From: JAGLQA01 sp023135565
GTDB lineage: Bacteria > Acidobacteriota > Aminicenantia > UBA2199
NCBI GenBank assembly: GCA_030639305.1
Contig: DAOWCY010000218.1
Location: 1-11,814, forward strand
Reading direction: 5' to 3'
Length of the DNA stretch: 11,814 nt
Shown here: positions 1 to 8,500 of the stretch, in pieces
How the letters are laid out: the number at the start of each line of letters is the position of its first letter
Numbering within the stretch: position 1 is the first letter of the stretch
Program-made: the position numbers and the translations under genes
The notes under the pieces: generated by a model
What the model was told of the DNA's origin: nothing
The model's input: the letters and a program-made list of their open reading frames with translations, nothing else
Databases searched by the model: none

Positions 1-328
1 ATCCGGACAAGCCGGAACCAAAAAGGGTGCTTACAACCGGGAAAAAGCTATAAGATTGTCGAACATGCTATTCACCGAGCTAACACACCCCGTCACTTCG
101 GGGCAAAAAGCAAAAAAGCCCCTCAGCGCCACCTCCTGGCAAGTCTCAATCGGGGAATTTTGGCCGGTCAATCAATAAACGTTTTTATTGTTTTGGCCTG
201 TAAACGCTCTATAATAAACCCTTTCCAAGCTTGCAAAAAAATATTTTGCCAGAAAAGAGCAAAACTTTACGATTAGGTAACCTTTTCTCTTCCTGGATAT
301 GGTGGTGTAATATGAATCCTAAAAACTA
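1..328. other. Left-edge stretch without a supportable gene
   Basis: I see no convincing gene here. Frame 1 on the plus strand is open from the window edge to a TAG at 274-276, but its translation is basic, Cys/His-rich and low in ordinary protein character. Frame 3 ends at a TAA after about 16 codons and could be the tail of an upstream plus-strand gene; the two cannot be told apart without upstream sequence. Two mutually exclusive small hairpins occur: CCCCG (88-92) with CGGGG (99-103), and GGGGC (100-104) with GCCCC (118-122). They lie downstream of the pentapeptide-channel gene on the minus strand and might help end its transcript, but no clean stem plus T-run is present. Confidence 0.4.
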
Positions 329-1591
329 TCAACTCCTTCTTGCCAATTTGTTGGCGAAAATACTTATCAGGCCGCCCAGCATGATGTAACCTAAAATGAC
401 TTCTGCCATTACCCATCTACTTGCTTCAATTGTATTTGGGGTTATATCGCCAAAACCCAAAGTGGTAAACGTGACAACACTATAATAAATCATCGTATCG
501 AGAGAATGTTCTAAAGGTTGTTTGATGCAAAATGCACCAGGGCCTAATGAAAAAAATTTAATTGCAAAGCCTAATGCCATGCAGATAGACCAAAATAACC
601 ATATTAGCATTGATCTACCACAATCGGCAAGCATGAGCCAGATTATGTAAAGGGGGTATCTCTTCCATGAACTACGAAATTCTTCTAAATATTCCTGATC
701 TTTGGCAAAGCGGACAAAGCGGGGGCTGCCCTTTGCCCGGGTCACATCGATTCCCAAACATCTTGTGAACCTGTTAAATTTAACTTTCTTTACTAAAGCT
801 TTTTCTAAAGAAGAATGACTCAGATTGGCACTCTTTAAGTTAGCAGATGAGAGGTCGGCTCCTTGAAGACTTGCCTCTTGGAGATCGGCTGCGTGGAGAT
901 TTGCACCCGGAAGCTTGGCTCCCTGGAGTTTAGTTCCCTGGAGTTTAGCTCCCTGTAGCTTGGCTCCTCGGAGCTTGGCTCCCTGGAGATCGGCCTTTTC
1001 GAGATCGGCTTTTTGAAGATTCGCTCCCTGGATACCGCTTCCAAGTAGAAAGGCCCCCTTGAGGTTGGCTTCCCTGAGAATAGCTCCTTTGAAATTGGCA
1101 TCCTGAAGCCTGGCTCCCTGGAGTTTAGCCTCCTTGAGATCGGCTTCTTGGAGGATGGCCCCCCTGAGGTCTGCCTCCCGGAGATCGCCACACTTAATGT
1201 TGGCCCCCTGGAGATTTGTCCCCTTAAGAAAAGCTTTCTGGAGATTTGCCCTCTCAAGATGGGCATTCTGGAGATTAGCTCCATTTAGGCTTGCCTCCTG
1301 GAGTTCGGCTCCCGGAAGGATGATCCCCTGGAGAAAAGCCTTCTTGAGGTCAATTTTCTTTAAATTAAAACGATCTGGAAAAACGAAACCTACAAAATTG
1401 AACCTCTCATTTACTTTTTGTGTTTCATATTCTTGCCAGAAGGCATCATCGAATTGATCTTTCTTTTTCTCGATTTCTTTTGAATGGAAAATGCAATATT
1501 CACCGTCATACAAGGACCTATTGCATTTATAATCGTGTCTTTCATATTGACACATCGGTTTTTTCTCTTTTTTATTTTTTCCCGGCATCAT
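329..1591 (-). CDS. Pentapeptide-repeat protein with C-terminal two-TM potassium-channel-like pore
   Basis: The 420-residue product has three parts. Residues 14-36 hold a C-x8-C-x9-C-x2-H cluster (C14, C23, C33, H36) that looks like a small metal-binding knuckle. Residues about 75-270 are some 39 tandem pentapeptides of the A(D/N)LQG type, which by family knowledge fold into a right-handed quadrilateral beta helix. The C-terminus is a channel module: hydrophobic segments near 312-346, a pore loop with the filter-like motif TTLGFGD (376-382), and a last helix near 392-414. This matches the two-TM Ion_trans_2 family, with GFG in place of the classical GYG. The repeat domain should be cytosolic. 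ATG codons lie at 1591 and 1588; a GAGGTGG ribosome site just upstream fits the second slightly better. It is the last gene of a three-gene minus-strand cluster, 38 bases after the coiled-coil gene. Ion selectivity and gating signal are unknown; no cyclic-nucleotide-binding domain is visible. Confidence 0.9.
   Translation of the reverse strand: MMPGKNKKEKKPMCQYERHDYKCNRSLYDGEYCIFHSKEIEKKKDQFDDAFWQEYETQKVNERFNFVGFVFPDRFNLKKIDLKKAFLQGIILPGAELQEASLNGANLQNAHLERANLQKAFLKGTNLQGANIKCGDLREADLRGAILQEADLKEAKLQGARLQDANFKGAILREANLKGAFLLGSGIQGANLQKADLEKADLQGAKLRGAKLQGAKLQGTKLQGAKLPGANLHAADLQEASLQGADLSSANLKSANLSHSSLEKALVKKVKFNRFTRCLGIDVTRAKGSPRFVRFAKDQEYLEEFRSSWKRYPLYIIWLMLADCGRSMLIWLFWSICMALGFAIKFFSLGPGAFCIKQPLEHSLDTMIYYSVVTFTTLGFGDITPNTIEASRWVMAEVILGYIMLGGLISIFANKLARRS
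800..1350 (-). repeat. 15-base tandem repeat tract encoding the pentapeptides
   Basis: The pentapeptide region is repetitive at the DNA level, with a 15-base unit resembling CTCCCTGGAGNTTGG read on the plus strand. The unit is best preserved around 900-1000, where neighbouring copies differ by only one or two bases and encode runs of KLQGA. Because 15 is a multiple of three, the repeat also keeps other frames open over several hundred bases, so overlapping open frames here are shadows. Near-identical neighbours suggest recent duplication or slippage. Confidence 0.8.
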
Positions 1592-1629
1592 GCCACCTCA
1601 CTTAAAATTTTTTTTGCGCTCCTTTTTAA

Positions 1630-2850
1630 TTACTCAACACAAATAATGACTCTACCATTTTTGAATTTCTCCCTATTCAAAATTGTTAACGTACCTGTCT
1701 GTTTATTTGTTTTAATTTCTATTTTGTAATCGACTCCCATTTTATGATGTTTTGGGTAAAGTCTAATTTTTCTTATTTTGCTCAAACCAAGTTTTTCAGC
1801 GAAAATTTCTATTGTATTTGTTTCTCGCAGATCGATTGTTTGCTTAAAATCTTCCATTGGCATTTTTTCCAACTTCGTGGACCTTAAAAATCCACCCTTC
1901 AAAATTTCGTTCTTAATAAGGTTTTTCTTTAGGTCGATAATGACATAAAGCGAGTTAAGTATATTAAGTCTCTTTTCCATCTCTGAATTCTCTTTAGACA
2001 ATCTTTTGAGTTTCGCCACTTGGTTGTTTATTTCTTCCTGCAATTCTTCTGCTCGAGAGTTAAGACTACTTTTTTTTTTTTCAAGTGCTTTTATATCGGT
2101 TTCTAATTTCTTTTTTTCAGCAATGGCTTTGTCTCTGGCATCGGTAATCTCTTTTTTAGCCTTTCTGGTGATATCATTGGGCGAGCTGGGAGCATCTCCC
2201 TGGGTCACAAAAGTACCATATTCATTCTCAGAATAGAAATTCCACACCTTAAATCCCGGGACCAATGATTCAAGTAATGCGGTTCTTTCTACCAGTCTTG
2301 TGGCCTTTTCCCCTGGAACTTTTTTGCTATGTACCAGGAAATCCATAGCAATTTGATAGTGACTCTCTCCTTCGATAACAATATGGGGTTTTGGGAGTAG
2401 TTCCTCGAACCTATTTATTTCTTTTTTGGTTTCAAATATTTTTTTATCTTTAGCTAATATATCTTTTGCTAACGATTTGAAAATATCATCTTGCGAATTT
2501 ATGATTTTCTCTTTCAGTATTTTTTTCTCTTCTTCTGAAAGGCCTATATCACCCAATATCGCTGGAACTTCACCTGTTTTTACAGTGTATTCTTGTAAAA
2601 GTTTGGATAATTCTTCCTTGCTCTCGTGAAATTTTGTTTCGAGTTTTCCGATTTTTGCACTTAACTTGACTCTTTGGCGTATCTGGGGGGATATATGTTT
2701 TCTGCCTCCACGAAGATTGGGAATAATAGAGTAAAATATTGCTAAAAGGAGAACCGCTAATACTATGACCAAAGTATAAAGTAATTTTGTTTTTTTCCTG
2801 GCTATTTTAGCTGTTTCAGTTGTGTTTTCCCGTTCTGTTGAGTTTTTCAT
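1630..2850 (-). CDS. Single-pass membrane coiled-coil protein with LysM-like patch
   Basis: The 406-residue product has a basic N-terminus and one membrane helix at about 23-43, followed by a long presumably extracytoplasmic part. Residues 63-90, 105-150 and 228-300 are Lys/Glu-rich heptad-like coiled coils. Residues 155-206 contain GESHYQIAMDFL and, later, LVPGFKVWNFY, which resembles a stretched LysM peptidoglycan-binding motif (GDTLWxIA...PGxxL). Residues 300-406 form a compact end domain beginning LYVIIDLKKNLIKNEIL; from memory this resembles the C-terminal domain of coiled-coil envelope proteins such as Bacteroidetes Cbp1-like adhesins, a comparison I could not test. An in-frame ATG lies 14 codons upstream at 2892, but AAGGAGG sits about 6-7 bases before the ATG at 2850, which I choose. 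That leaves 25 bases after the cyclase/SorC gene and implies co-transcription. Function unknown; it may link the cytosolic sensor to the envelope. Confidence 0.85.
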   Translation of the reverse strand: MKNSTERENTTETAKIARKKTKLLYTLVIVLAVLLLAIFYSIIPNLRGGRKHISPQIRQRVKLSAKIGKLETKFHESKEELSKLLQEYTVKTGEVPAILGDIGLSEEEKKILKEKIINSQDDIFKSLAKDILAKDKKIFETKKEINRFEELLPKPHIVIEGESHYQIAMDFLVHSKKVPGEKATRLVERTALLESLVPGFKVWNFYSENEYGTFVTQGDAPSSPNDITRKAKKEITDARDKAIAEKKKLETDIKALEKKKSSLNSRAEELQEEINNQVAKLKRLSKENSEMEKRLNILNSLYVIIDLKKNLIKNEILKGGFLRSTKLEKMPMEDFKQTIDLRETNTIEIFAEKLGLSKIRKIRLYPKHHKMGVDYKIEIKTNKQTGTLTILNREKFKNGRVIICVE

Positions 2851-2875
2851 CACACACCTCCTTAATTTTTTTAAA

Positions 2876-4399
2876 CTATGAGTTATTAACAATATATTCA
2901 GCAGCCTCTATGTCCGTAATGAGGCAATTAAAAACTTTTGCCCGCAAACCGGCGAGTATGCTTTTCTGCTTTTCTCTACCTCCTGCCAGAGCAAATATCT
3001 CGACATCCTCTCTGGCGGTTATTTTTTTTTGCAGTTCTTTCAAATCCACGTAAATCAAATTTGCCCTGAGTAAATTTAATTTATTTTTACTTATCAAAAA
3101 TTCACCGTCTATTGTGAAAGGTTGATGACAGGATTCTCCTACTGCTTTGAGACTATTTTGGATTGTTTTTACAAGGTCGAGCTCTGTTATTATGGCATTG
3201 AAACTGTAGGTTATTCCGTCTGTACCTATACTACCGATACCGGTAAACATGTATTTAGCATTTTGGGCTCCCTCAAGCAGCGAATCACAATCCACAGCGA
3301 AGACTTCCCTTCTACTGGTTGCCTTGACTAAATCTTTTTCTATTTTGGGAAATTGAACTGCATAACCTTTCGATCCAGGGATGATCCTGGTAAGAAAAGA
3401 GATTATTCCAGCCGGGGAAGCCTCTTGCATTTCGGCTGTCATGGTAACTACCAGGGGGTATATACTCACACCTTTGATATCCCCGGGGTTGGCTTCTAAG
3501 TTTTTTGCCAATTCCATGATCGTGGAACCGCAGCTAATGGCTATCGATGAACCGGGCTTAATATCTAAATCCCGGGCTTCATCCGCGGCAATTTTTGCGA
3601 TTTCTTGTTTTATATAAGGTCCCCTGTAATTTATAACCCTGATTCTATTTAAATGCTCAAATTTACCTTTAATTTTTTTTTCAAGTTCCATTACCCGTAA
3701 TGCCGATTTGTCTACATACTTTTTAACAACACCCTTAATGTCGGCTGTTTCCAATAACGCCTTTGTTTGCCGGTCATTTAGTTCATACTCCTTGCTTATC
3801 TTTTCCAATTTCTCGCTCTTCTCAAAATATTTCTCCGCGATATCGATAAGCCTGGGGATAGATATGGGGTCATATATATATGTTTCTATCAACTTGCGAC
3901 TTCTTTCCTTTTGGAATCCGGCAAATTTTTTAAATTTTCTTTTGAGTGAAACATTTTCTAAAAATCCATATACCTCATGAGTAATAACGATTGCATCGGG
4001 AATCCCTATCTCTTTTTCCATTTTACAAATCCAGCTAAGTTCGTTACCGGCTATTTTCCCAGAGTCTTCGTTCCATATGACGTTTCCAAAATGGAGACAT
4101 ACTCTTATACTAAAATCCGCTAAATGTTTGTCGAATCTTCCCGGGTTTAGTCCGATTAAAATGGATTCGGCAGCTTTGACCATTGATTCACACTCCTGGA
4201 GAAATCCACAGAAGCCGCCATCGCCATCCCATCGTAAAAGTCTACCTCCGTATTCTTCCGTTTTGTCCTGTACAAATTCCTTTAAAAATTCGTAAATTTC
4301 TCCTTTCTCAGCAGGCGCTTTAGAACTACTTTTACACACATCGACAACTAAGAACCCTAAGGCGTATAGTTTCCCCGGTTCTAATTCATTCCATTTCAC
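2876..4399 (-). CDS. Cyclase-like domain fused to SorC-type effector-binding domain
   Basis: The 507-residue product starts at a GTG preceded by AAGGAGG at 9 bases. Residues about 12-178 resemble a class III nucleotide cyclase: FLVVDVCKSS with Asp20, GGRLLRWDGDGG with Asp60 (the usual two metal-binding aspartates), and IRVCLHFGNV near 98-107. At the position of the family's NxxxR transition-state pair I see Ser122 and Lys126, so activity may be altered or lost. Residues 180-250 are helical and charged, where SorC regulators normally join a helix-turn-helix head to the sensor. Residues about 250-505 match the SorC/DeoR sugar-phosphate-binding domain: CGSTIMELA (290-298), TGIGSIG (386-392), LAGG followed by Lys478 (AGG...K), and LITD (493-496). 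SorC domains bind phosphosugars and normally control a DNA-binding domain. Here the ligand would act on a cyclase-like domain. It is the first gene of a three-gene cluster with two membrane proteins. The SorC half is firm; the cyclase assignment is by motif. Confidence 0.85.
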   Translation of the reverse strand: MKWNELEPGKLYALGFLVVDVCKSSSKAPAEKGEIYEFLKEFVQDKTEEYGGRLLRWDGDGGFCGFLQECESMVKAAESILIGLNPGRFDKHLADFSIRVCLHFGNVIWNEDSGKIAGNELSWICKMEKEIGIPDAIVITHEVYGFLENVSLKRKFKKFAGFQKERSRKLIETYIYDPISIPRLIDIAEKYFEKSEKLEKISKEYELNDRQTKALLETADIKGVVKKYVDKSALRVMELEKKIKGKFEHLNRIRVINYRGPYIKQEIAKIAADEARDLDIKPGSSIAISCGSTIMELAKNLEANPGDIKGVSIYPLVVTMTAEMQEASPAGIISFLTRIIPGSKGYAVQFPKIEKDLVKATSRREVFAVDCDSLLEGAQNAKYMFTGIGSIGTDGITYSFNAIITELDLVKTIQNSLKAVGESCHQPFTIDGEFLISKNKLNLLRANLIYVDLKELQKKITAREDVEIFALAGGREKQKSILAGLRAKVFNCLITDIEAAEYIVNNS

Positions 4400-4628
4400 A
4401 ATCTTTTACCTCCTTTATGCCATTACATGCCGGTATAGAAAAACATGTTGTACAAAATTCAAGCCCTCCCACTGCGTGGGCCGATCTCAATCTTGCCTTG
4501 AAGAAAAGCCTATGATGTTTAATCTTCTGTTTTAACATTTCAATTCCCGTATAGCCGATACCTGTTTTTGCTTTATGGAAAAAGCAGCATCCATTACAAA
4601 AACAGCAAGGTCATATCTTTTCAATTTA
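4400..4628. other. 229-base gap between the receiver genes and the cyclase/SorC gene
   Basis: This gap is much longer than the others in the minus-strand block and probably holds a transcription boundary. A small perfect hairpin, CCCAC-TGC-GTGGG, lies at 4468-4480; on the minus strand it is followed after a few bases by a weak T-rich stretch, so it is at best a poor terminator. TTGAAT about 17 bases from a TCTATA box (minus strand) is a weak promoter candidate. AAGGAGG for the cyclase/SorC gene lies at its left end. A stop-to-stop open frame runs on the minus strand to 4386, but it has no ribosome site. Confidence 0.4.
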
Positions 4629-5009
4629 TTAATCCTTTTTCAAACCGTTAAAGGCTGATTTTACCGTAAAAAGCAGCGAGTGTTTTTCCACCGGCTTATT
4701 GAGAAAGGCAAAAACTTTTAACTCCTCCGCCTCTTCGACCGGTAACTTTCCATCATATGCGGTGAGAACGATGCGGCGAAGCGGGTGTGGGTGATCTTTG
4801 ATTTTCTTTAATACCTCGATTCCCGACATATCGGGCATTTTAATATCCACTATAATCACCTGGGTGTCCTTGTGCTGCTTTAATAGTTTCAAACCGGTTT
4901 TACCGTTTCGGGCAGTGAGAACATCGATATTTTCTTTCTTCAATAAATATTGTACCGCATTCCTGTGATCATCATGATCATCGATGACTAAGATTTTTTT
5001 AGTTTCCAT
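4629..5009 (-). CDS. Single-domain response regulator (second receiver)
   Basis: The 126-residue product is one complete CheY-like receiver and nothing else. The acidic pair Asp10/Asp11 follows the first strand, the predicted phospho-acceptor is Asp55 in IIVDIKMPDMSG, the switch threonine is Thr83 in VLTAYDG, and the conserved lysine is Lys105 in FLNKPV. It would accept phosphate from a histidine kinase, most simply the GAF-rich kinase upstream, and act by protein-protein contact because it has no output domain. Its start codon lies inside the previous receiver gene with an 11-base overlap, and its ribosome site AAGGAAG is embedded in that gene's last codons, so translation is probably coupled. 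The next gene downstream is 229 bases away. Confidence 0.93.
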   Translation of the reverse strand: METKKILVIDDHDDHRNAVQYLLKKENIDVLTARNGKTGLKLLKQHKDTQVIIVDIKMPDMSGIEVLKKIKDHPHPLRRIVLTAYDGKLPVEEAEELKVFAFLNKPVEKHSLLFTVKSAFNGLKKD

Positions 5010-5478
5010 TTGTCTCTTCCTTAATTCTTTTTTTTATATAGGGCATCAAATCTATCAGGCCGAATGGTTTTTTGAGAAAGCCGAAAGGTTTTAGCTTTTT
5101 TACAGCTTCTTCCTGTTTGTCTTCCGAATAGGCGGTCATAACAATGACGAAAGGTTTACTCTCTATCTTTTTTATTTGGTTGAAAGTTTCCGCGCCGTTC
5201 ATTCCAGGCATTTTCAAATCGAGGAGGATTAAATCGAAATAATCCTCTTCGAGAACAGCAATAGCATCAAAACCGGCCCCTACAGCAACCACGTCTATTT
5301 TTTTGTTTTTTAACCTATACTCGAGGGCATTAAGGAAGTCGAGGTCGTCATCGATTAACAGGATTTTGAAACCGGGAGGGATTCTAATATCTTTTTCACC
5401 ATGGTCCCGGGGCGGCGGGAAACCGTCATAATTTTTCTTTTTTTTGCCGGAATCGCTCAAAACACTATAAACTTGCAT
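4999..5478 (-). CDS. Single-domain response regulator with N-terminal extension (first receiver)
   Basis: The 159-residue product has about 36 extra N-terminal residues (charged, with a KKKK run and PPP) and then one receiver domain. Key residues are Asp43/Asp44 of the acidic pocket, phospho-acceptor Asp87 in LILLDLKMPGMNG, Thr115 in VMTAYSED, and Lys137 in FLKKPF. There is no DNA-binding or enzymatic output domain. AAAGGAG about 9 bases before the ATG supports this start. It follows the histidine kinase by 40 bases and overlaps the second receiver by 11, so the three probably form one operon. The two receivers resemble each other and may come from a duplication, but the extension is unique to this one. 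They may compete for the kinase, form a relay, or contact different partners. Confidence 0.93.
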   Translation of the reverse strand: MQVYSVLSDSGKKKKNYDGFPPPRDHGEKDIRIPPGFKILLIDDDLDFLNALEYRLKNKKIDVVAVGAGFDAIAVLEEDYFDLILLDLKMPGMNGAETFNQIKKIESKPFVIVMTAYSEDKQEEAVKKLKPFGFLKKPFGLIDLMPYIKKRIKEETNGN

Positions 5479-5518
5479 TTTTATTCTCCTTTATATTTAT
5501 ATTTCAATTTCATAATTA

Positions 5519-8500
5519 TTATTCCTGCTGAAAGGGAAGCTCGATTAAAAACCGTGCTCCATTTGTGTAGGCGGCATCTAAAAAAATCGACCCACCGTGT
5601 TCCTCGACTGTAGCTTTTGCATGGAATAAGCCGAGCCCATAGCCTTTACTTTTGGAGGTCCAGAAAATATCGAATACTTTAGCGGCATGCTCCGGTGGAA
5701 TCCCCGACCCTGAATCTGTCCATTCGATTACGATATGTTCTTTAGATTTAGAAACTGAAACAGACATTTCTCCTCCCTCGGGCATGGCTTCGATCGAATT
5801 CCGGGCTAAATTTACCAGCACCAATTTGATTTGCATAGGATCGATTTCTATTTCGGGAGTATCCGGGGATATCTCCGTTTTCAATTTTACTTTTTTCATT
5901 TTTAAATCCTGCAAAATTTCGGTTTTTAATTCATCGATTAGTTTTTTTATCCCGGTCGGTTTCTTTTCCTGTATATGTAATTTGGAGGCTTTTTGCAGGT
6001 GGTTAATCTCCCCTACAATTCTCAATATTTTTTCTTTAATCTGTGATACAGGATAGTACTGCGGTTGTCCCGGTTTAATATCATCCATTAAGCCGTCTGT
6101 ATAAAGGTTGAGGGTGCCGATATCGTTTTTTAATTTATGAGCAAAAGCAGACGCTATTATGCCTATGGTTTGCATGGTGTCCGCCACCTTCTTCTCACTA
6201 AAATGCTTTACATTTTGGATGGCAATGGCAATGTATGAAGCCAAAATTTCGATAATCTGCCGTTCATCCTCATTGAAATCATGCGGTGTGCGGTAATTAA
6301 TGAACATAACCCCGACAATCTCCTGTGCGACTCTAAGAATGATCCCGGCAGAGGAAACGATTTCTTCTCGAATTACAAAACGAGCCGGGATTTTATCTGG
6401 AAGCGGCTTGCCTTTCGATATCATAATAGGGTCTTCCTGCGATTTCTCTGCATAATAAGACTTCCCTTTTTTCATGATTGACAGTGGGGTTTCCGACGAA
6501 ATAACTTCAGGTTTGATAAATTCTTTATGTTTTATATCACCGGTATAGTTCAGCGGCAAAATAATTTTTTTGGTTTTTTCATCATAGCGGTACAGGACCA
6601 GGACATCCGTCTCCAACACATCTGCTGCTATTTTGGCGATTTCTTCCAGCAGTTTATGAATATCCATGCTTAGTTCCGATATTTTGGGAAACGTTTCTTT
6701 AACATCCTGCAATTTATTAAAAAAATTGACAGTCCTTAATGCTGTGGCAGCTTGATTGCAAAAAGCGTTTAAGATTAATAGGTCGTCATCACTGAAAGAA
6801 TTAGCCCTTTTGCTTTCCAAACACAGCACCCCGAATACCCTGCCGTATATTTTTATTGGTAGTATCATACACGATTTAGTGTCAGCAAATAACTCTTTAT
6901 CCGGTACGGTTTCAAGGTTTTCCGTTTTAATATCATAATTAGGGATATTTTTAGGTTCGTCTCGCTTAATAACCTTGCTTATCAAATCCTCTCCCAGTTT
7001 AAGCACATGATTCGGGTATTTGTTATGCCATTCGCATTTCCAGCACCTGAGGGTTGATATTTCACCGGTGCGTTCATCATATTTTTTTATACAAATACGG
7101 TCTGCACCTGATATCTCTTTAGCTTTTTCAAGAATATGGTCGAATAATTCTTTAATCTGGAAAGGTTTAACGATTTCGCTGCCGATTTCATTCAATGCCA
7201 ATAACTCCTGTACCCTTCTCCTATTCTGGATCGCAACAGCAGTATAGATAGTAAATGTTTGCATGAATTGGATTTCTTCCTGGGAAAAATGATGTTTCCG
7301 CTGCGTATAACAGCTAATGACACCCATCACCCTATTTTGATTCTTTATCGGAACTGAAAGCATCGATTTCAGGTTTTCTTCTTTTAAAATTTCTTTAAAT
7401 TTAGTTTTTTTATTTTCACCCACATCCGGTATTACTTGATGGAATCCGGTTTTGGCCACTTCACCTGTTGTTCCTTCGCCAACGTCTAAAGTTAGTTTTT
7501 CATTTCCAATATAATTACCTTCAATCCCGTAAAAAGCCCTGATTTTTAATTTATTATTTCCCTTGATTAATCGAATAAGACATGCTTTAAATCCCATTTT
7601 GATAACAACTTCCCTGGCAACGATGTCAAGAAAATCATCGAGTGGTATATCTAATTTGTCATTTAACTCCATTCCGATTTCTGAGAGTGCATCAAAACGT
7701 TCTTTATTTCTAATTTTTTCTACCAGCACGGAAACCTGGCTTGAAATTCTTTTCAGGAATCTCTGGTCTTTATTTTGAAAACCGTGGTTATCTAATTCCT
7801 TATCGTTAAGATGCTTATTAAGGACTTTAATTACGCCGTACACTTCATTTTCTATTCTTAGCGGAGTTGCCAGGAAGTGTTTGAGATCGTTGTATCTTGA
7901 GTTTGCAGCGAAATTTTCCGCGTATCGCCATTTCACGTCGATGTGTTCGTGATTTTTGTTGGCTATCTCTATCTTTTTTTTGTGAATACCGATGTTTGTT
8001 ACATTTAGTGTTTTCCCTGTGGAGAATACATAACCGGCCATCCCTTCCATTTCATTATAATATTCTCTTCTGCCGGGATCACTCGATACAGAAGTTATGC
8101 CATAGCTTGCCCCGGTGATTTCAAGCCGGCCGGTGGTGCCGTTATAGATAAGTATACTGCATACCTCTGCCTTTAATATTTTCGAAATACTCTTAGTAAT
8201 ATCGGTTAACAGTGTCTTTTCTTTACCCTGATATGTGAGTTTTCTGCCGATGCGGTCGATAATCTCGTCAACTCGTAAATCTCGAAAGTATCCCAGGCTG
8301 GGGAATCTCTTGCCTTTTGCTAATTCTGCCTGAAAATCCGAATTTCTATCGTATAAGAATGCTGCCGACACCAGGATGGGAATTTTTTCTTTATCTTTTT
8401 TATTTATAACGAAGGTTTTAAAATTTTCAATTGTATCGGTCGGACTTGCCCGCAGTTCTTCTATCATCCTTTCTGACTCACCTGGGGCATAGATTTCTTT

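Noticed and set aside
1..276. Open frame on the plus strand from the window edge to TAG at 274-276
   Set aside because: The translation is basic, without recognisable motifs, and frames 2 and 3 give equally plausible short tails; upstream sequence would be needed.
835..1284. 149-codon minus-strand frame inside the pentapeptide gene
   Set aside because: It is a shadow kept open by the 15-base periodicity; its product is a low-complexity Ser/Arg/Pro repeat.
885..1300. Possible CRISPR array from the regular repetition
   Set aside because: The period is 15 bases with no spacers, and it encodes pentapeptide repeats.
329..4399. Assignment of the three-gene cluster as a true Pycsar system
   Set aside because: The cyclase-like domain lacks the usual catalytic Asn/Arg pair, and neither membrane protein has a recognisable cyclic-nucleotide-binding domain, so only a loose analogy is justified.
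4386..4538. 50-codon minus-strand frame overlapping the cyclase/SorC start
   Set aside because: No ribosome site before its ATG, no recognisable motif, and it overlaps the well-supported GTG start of the next gene.
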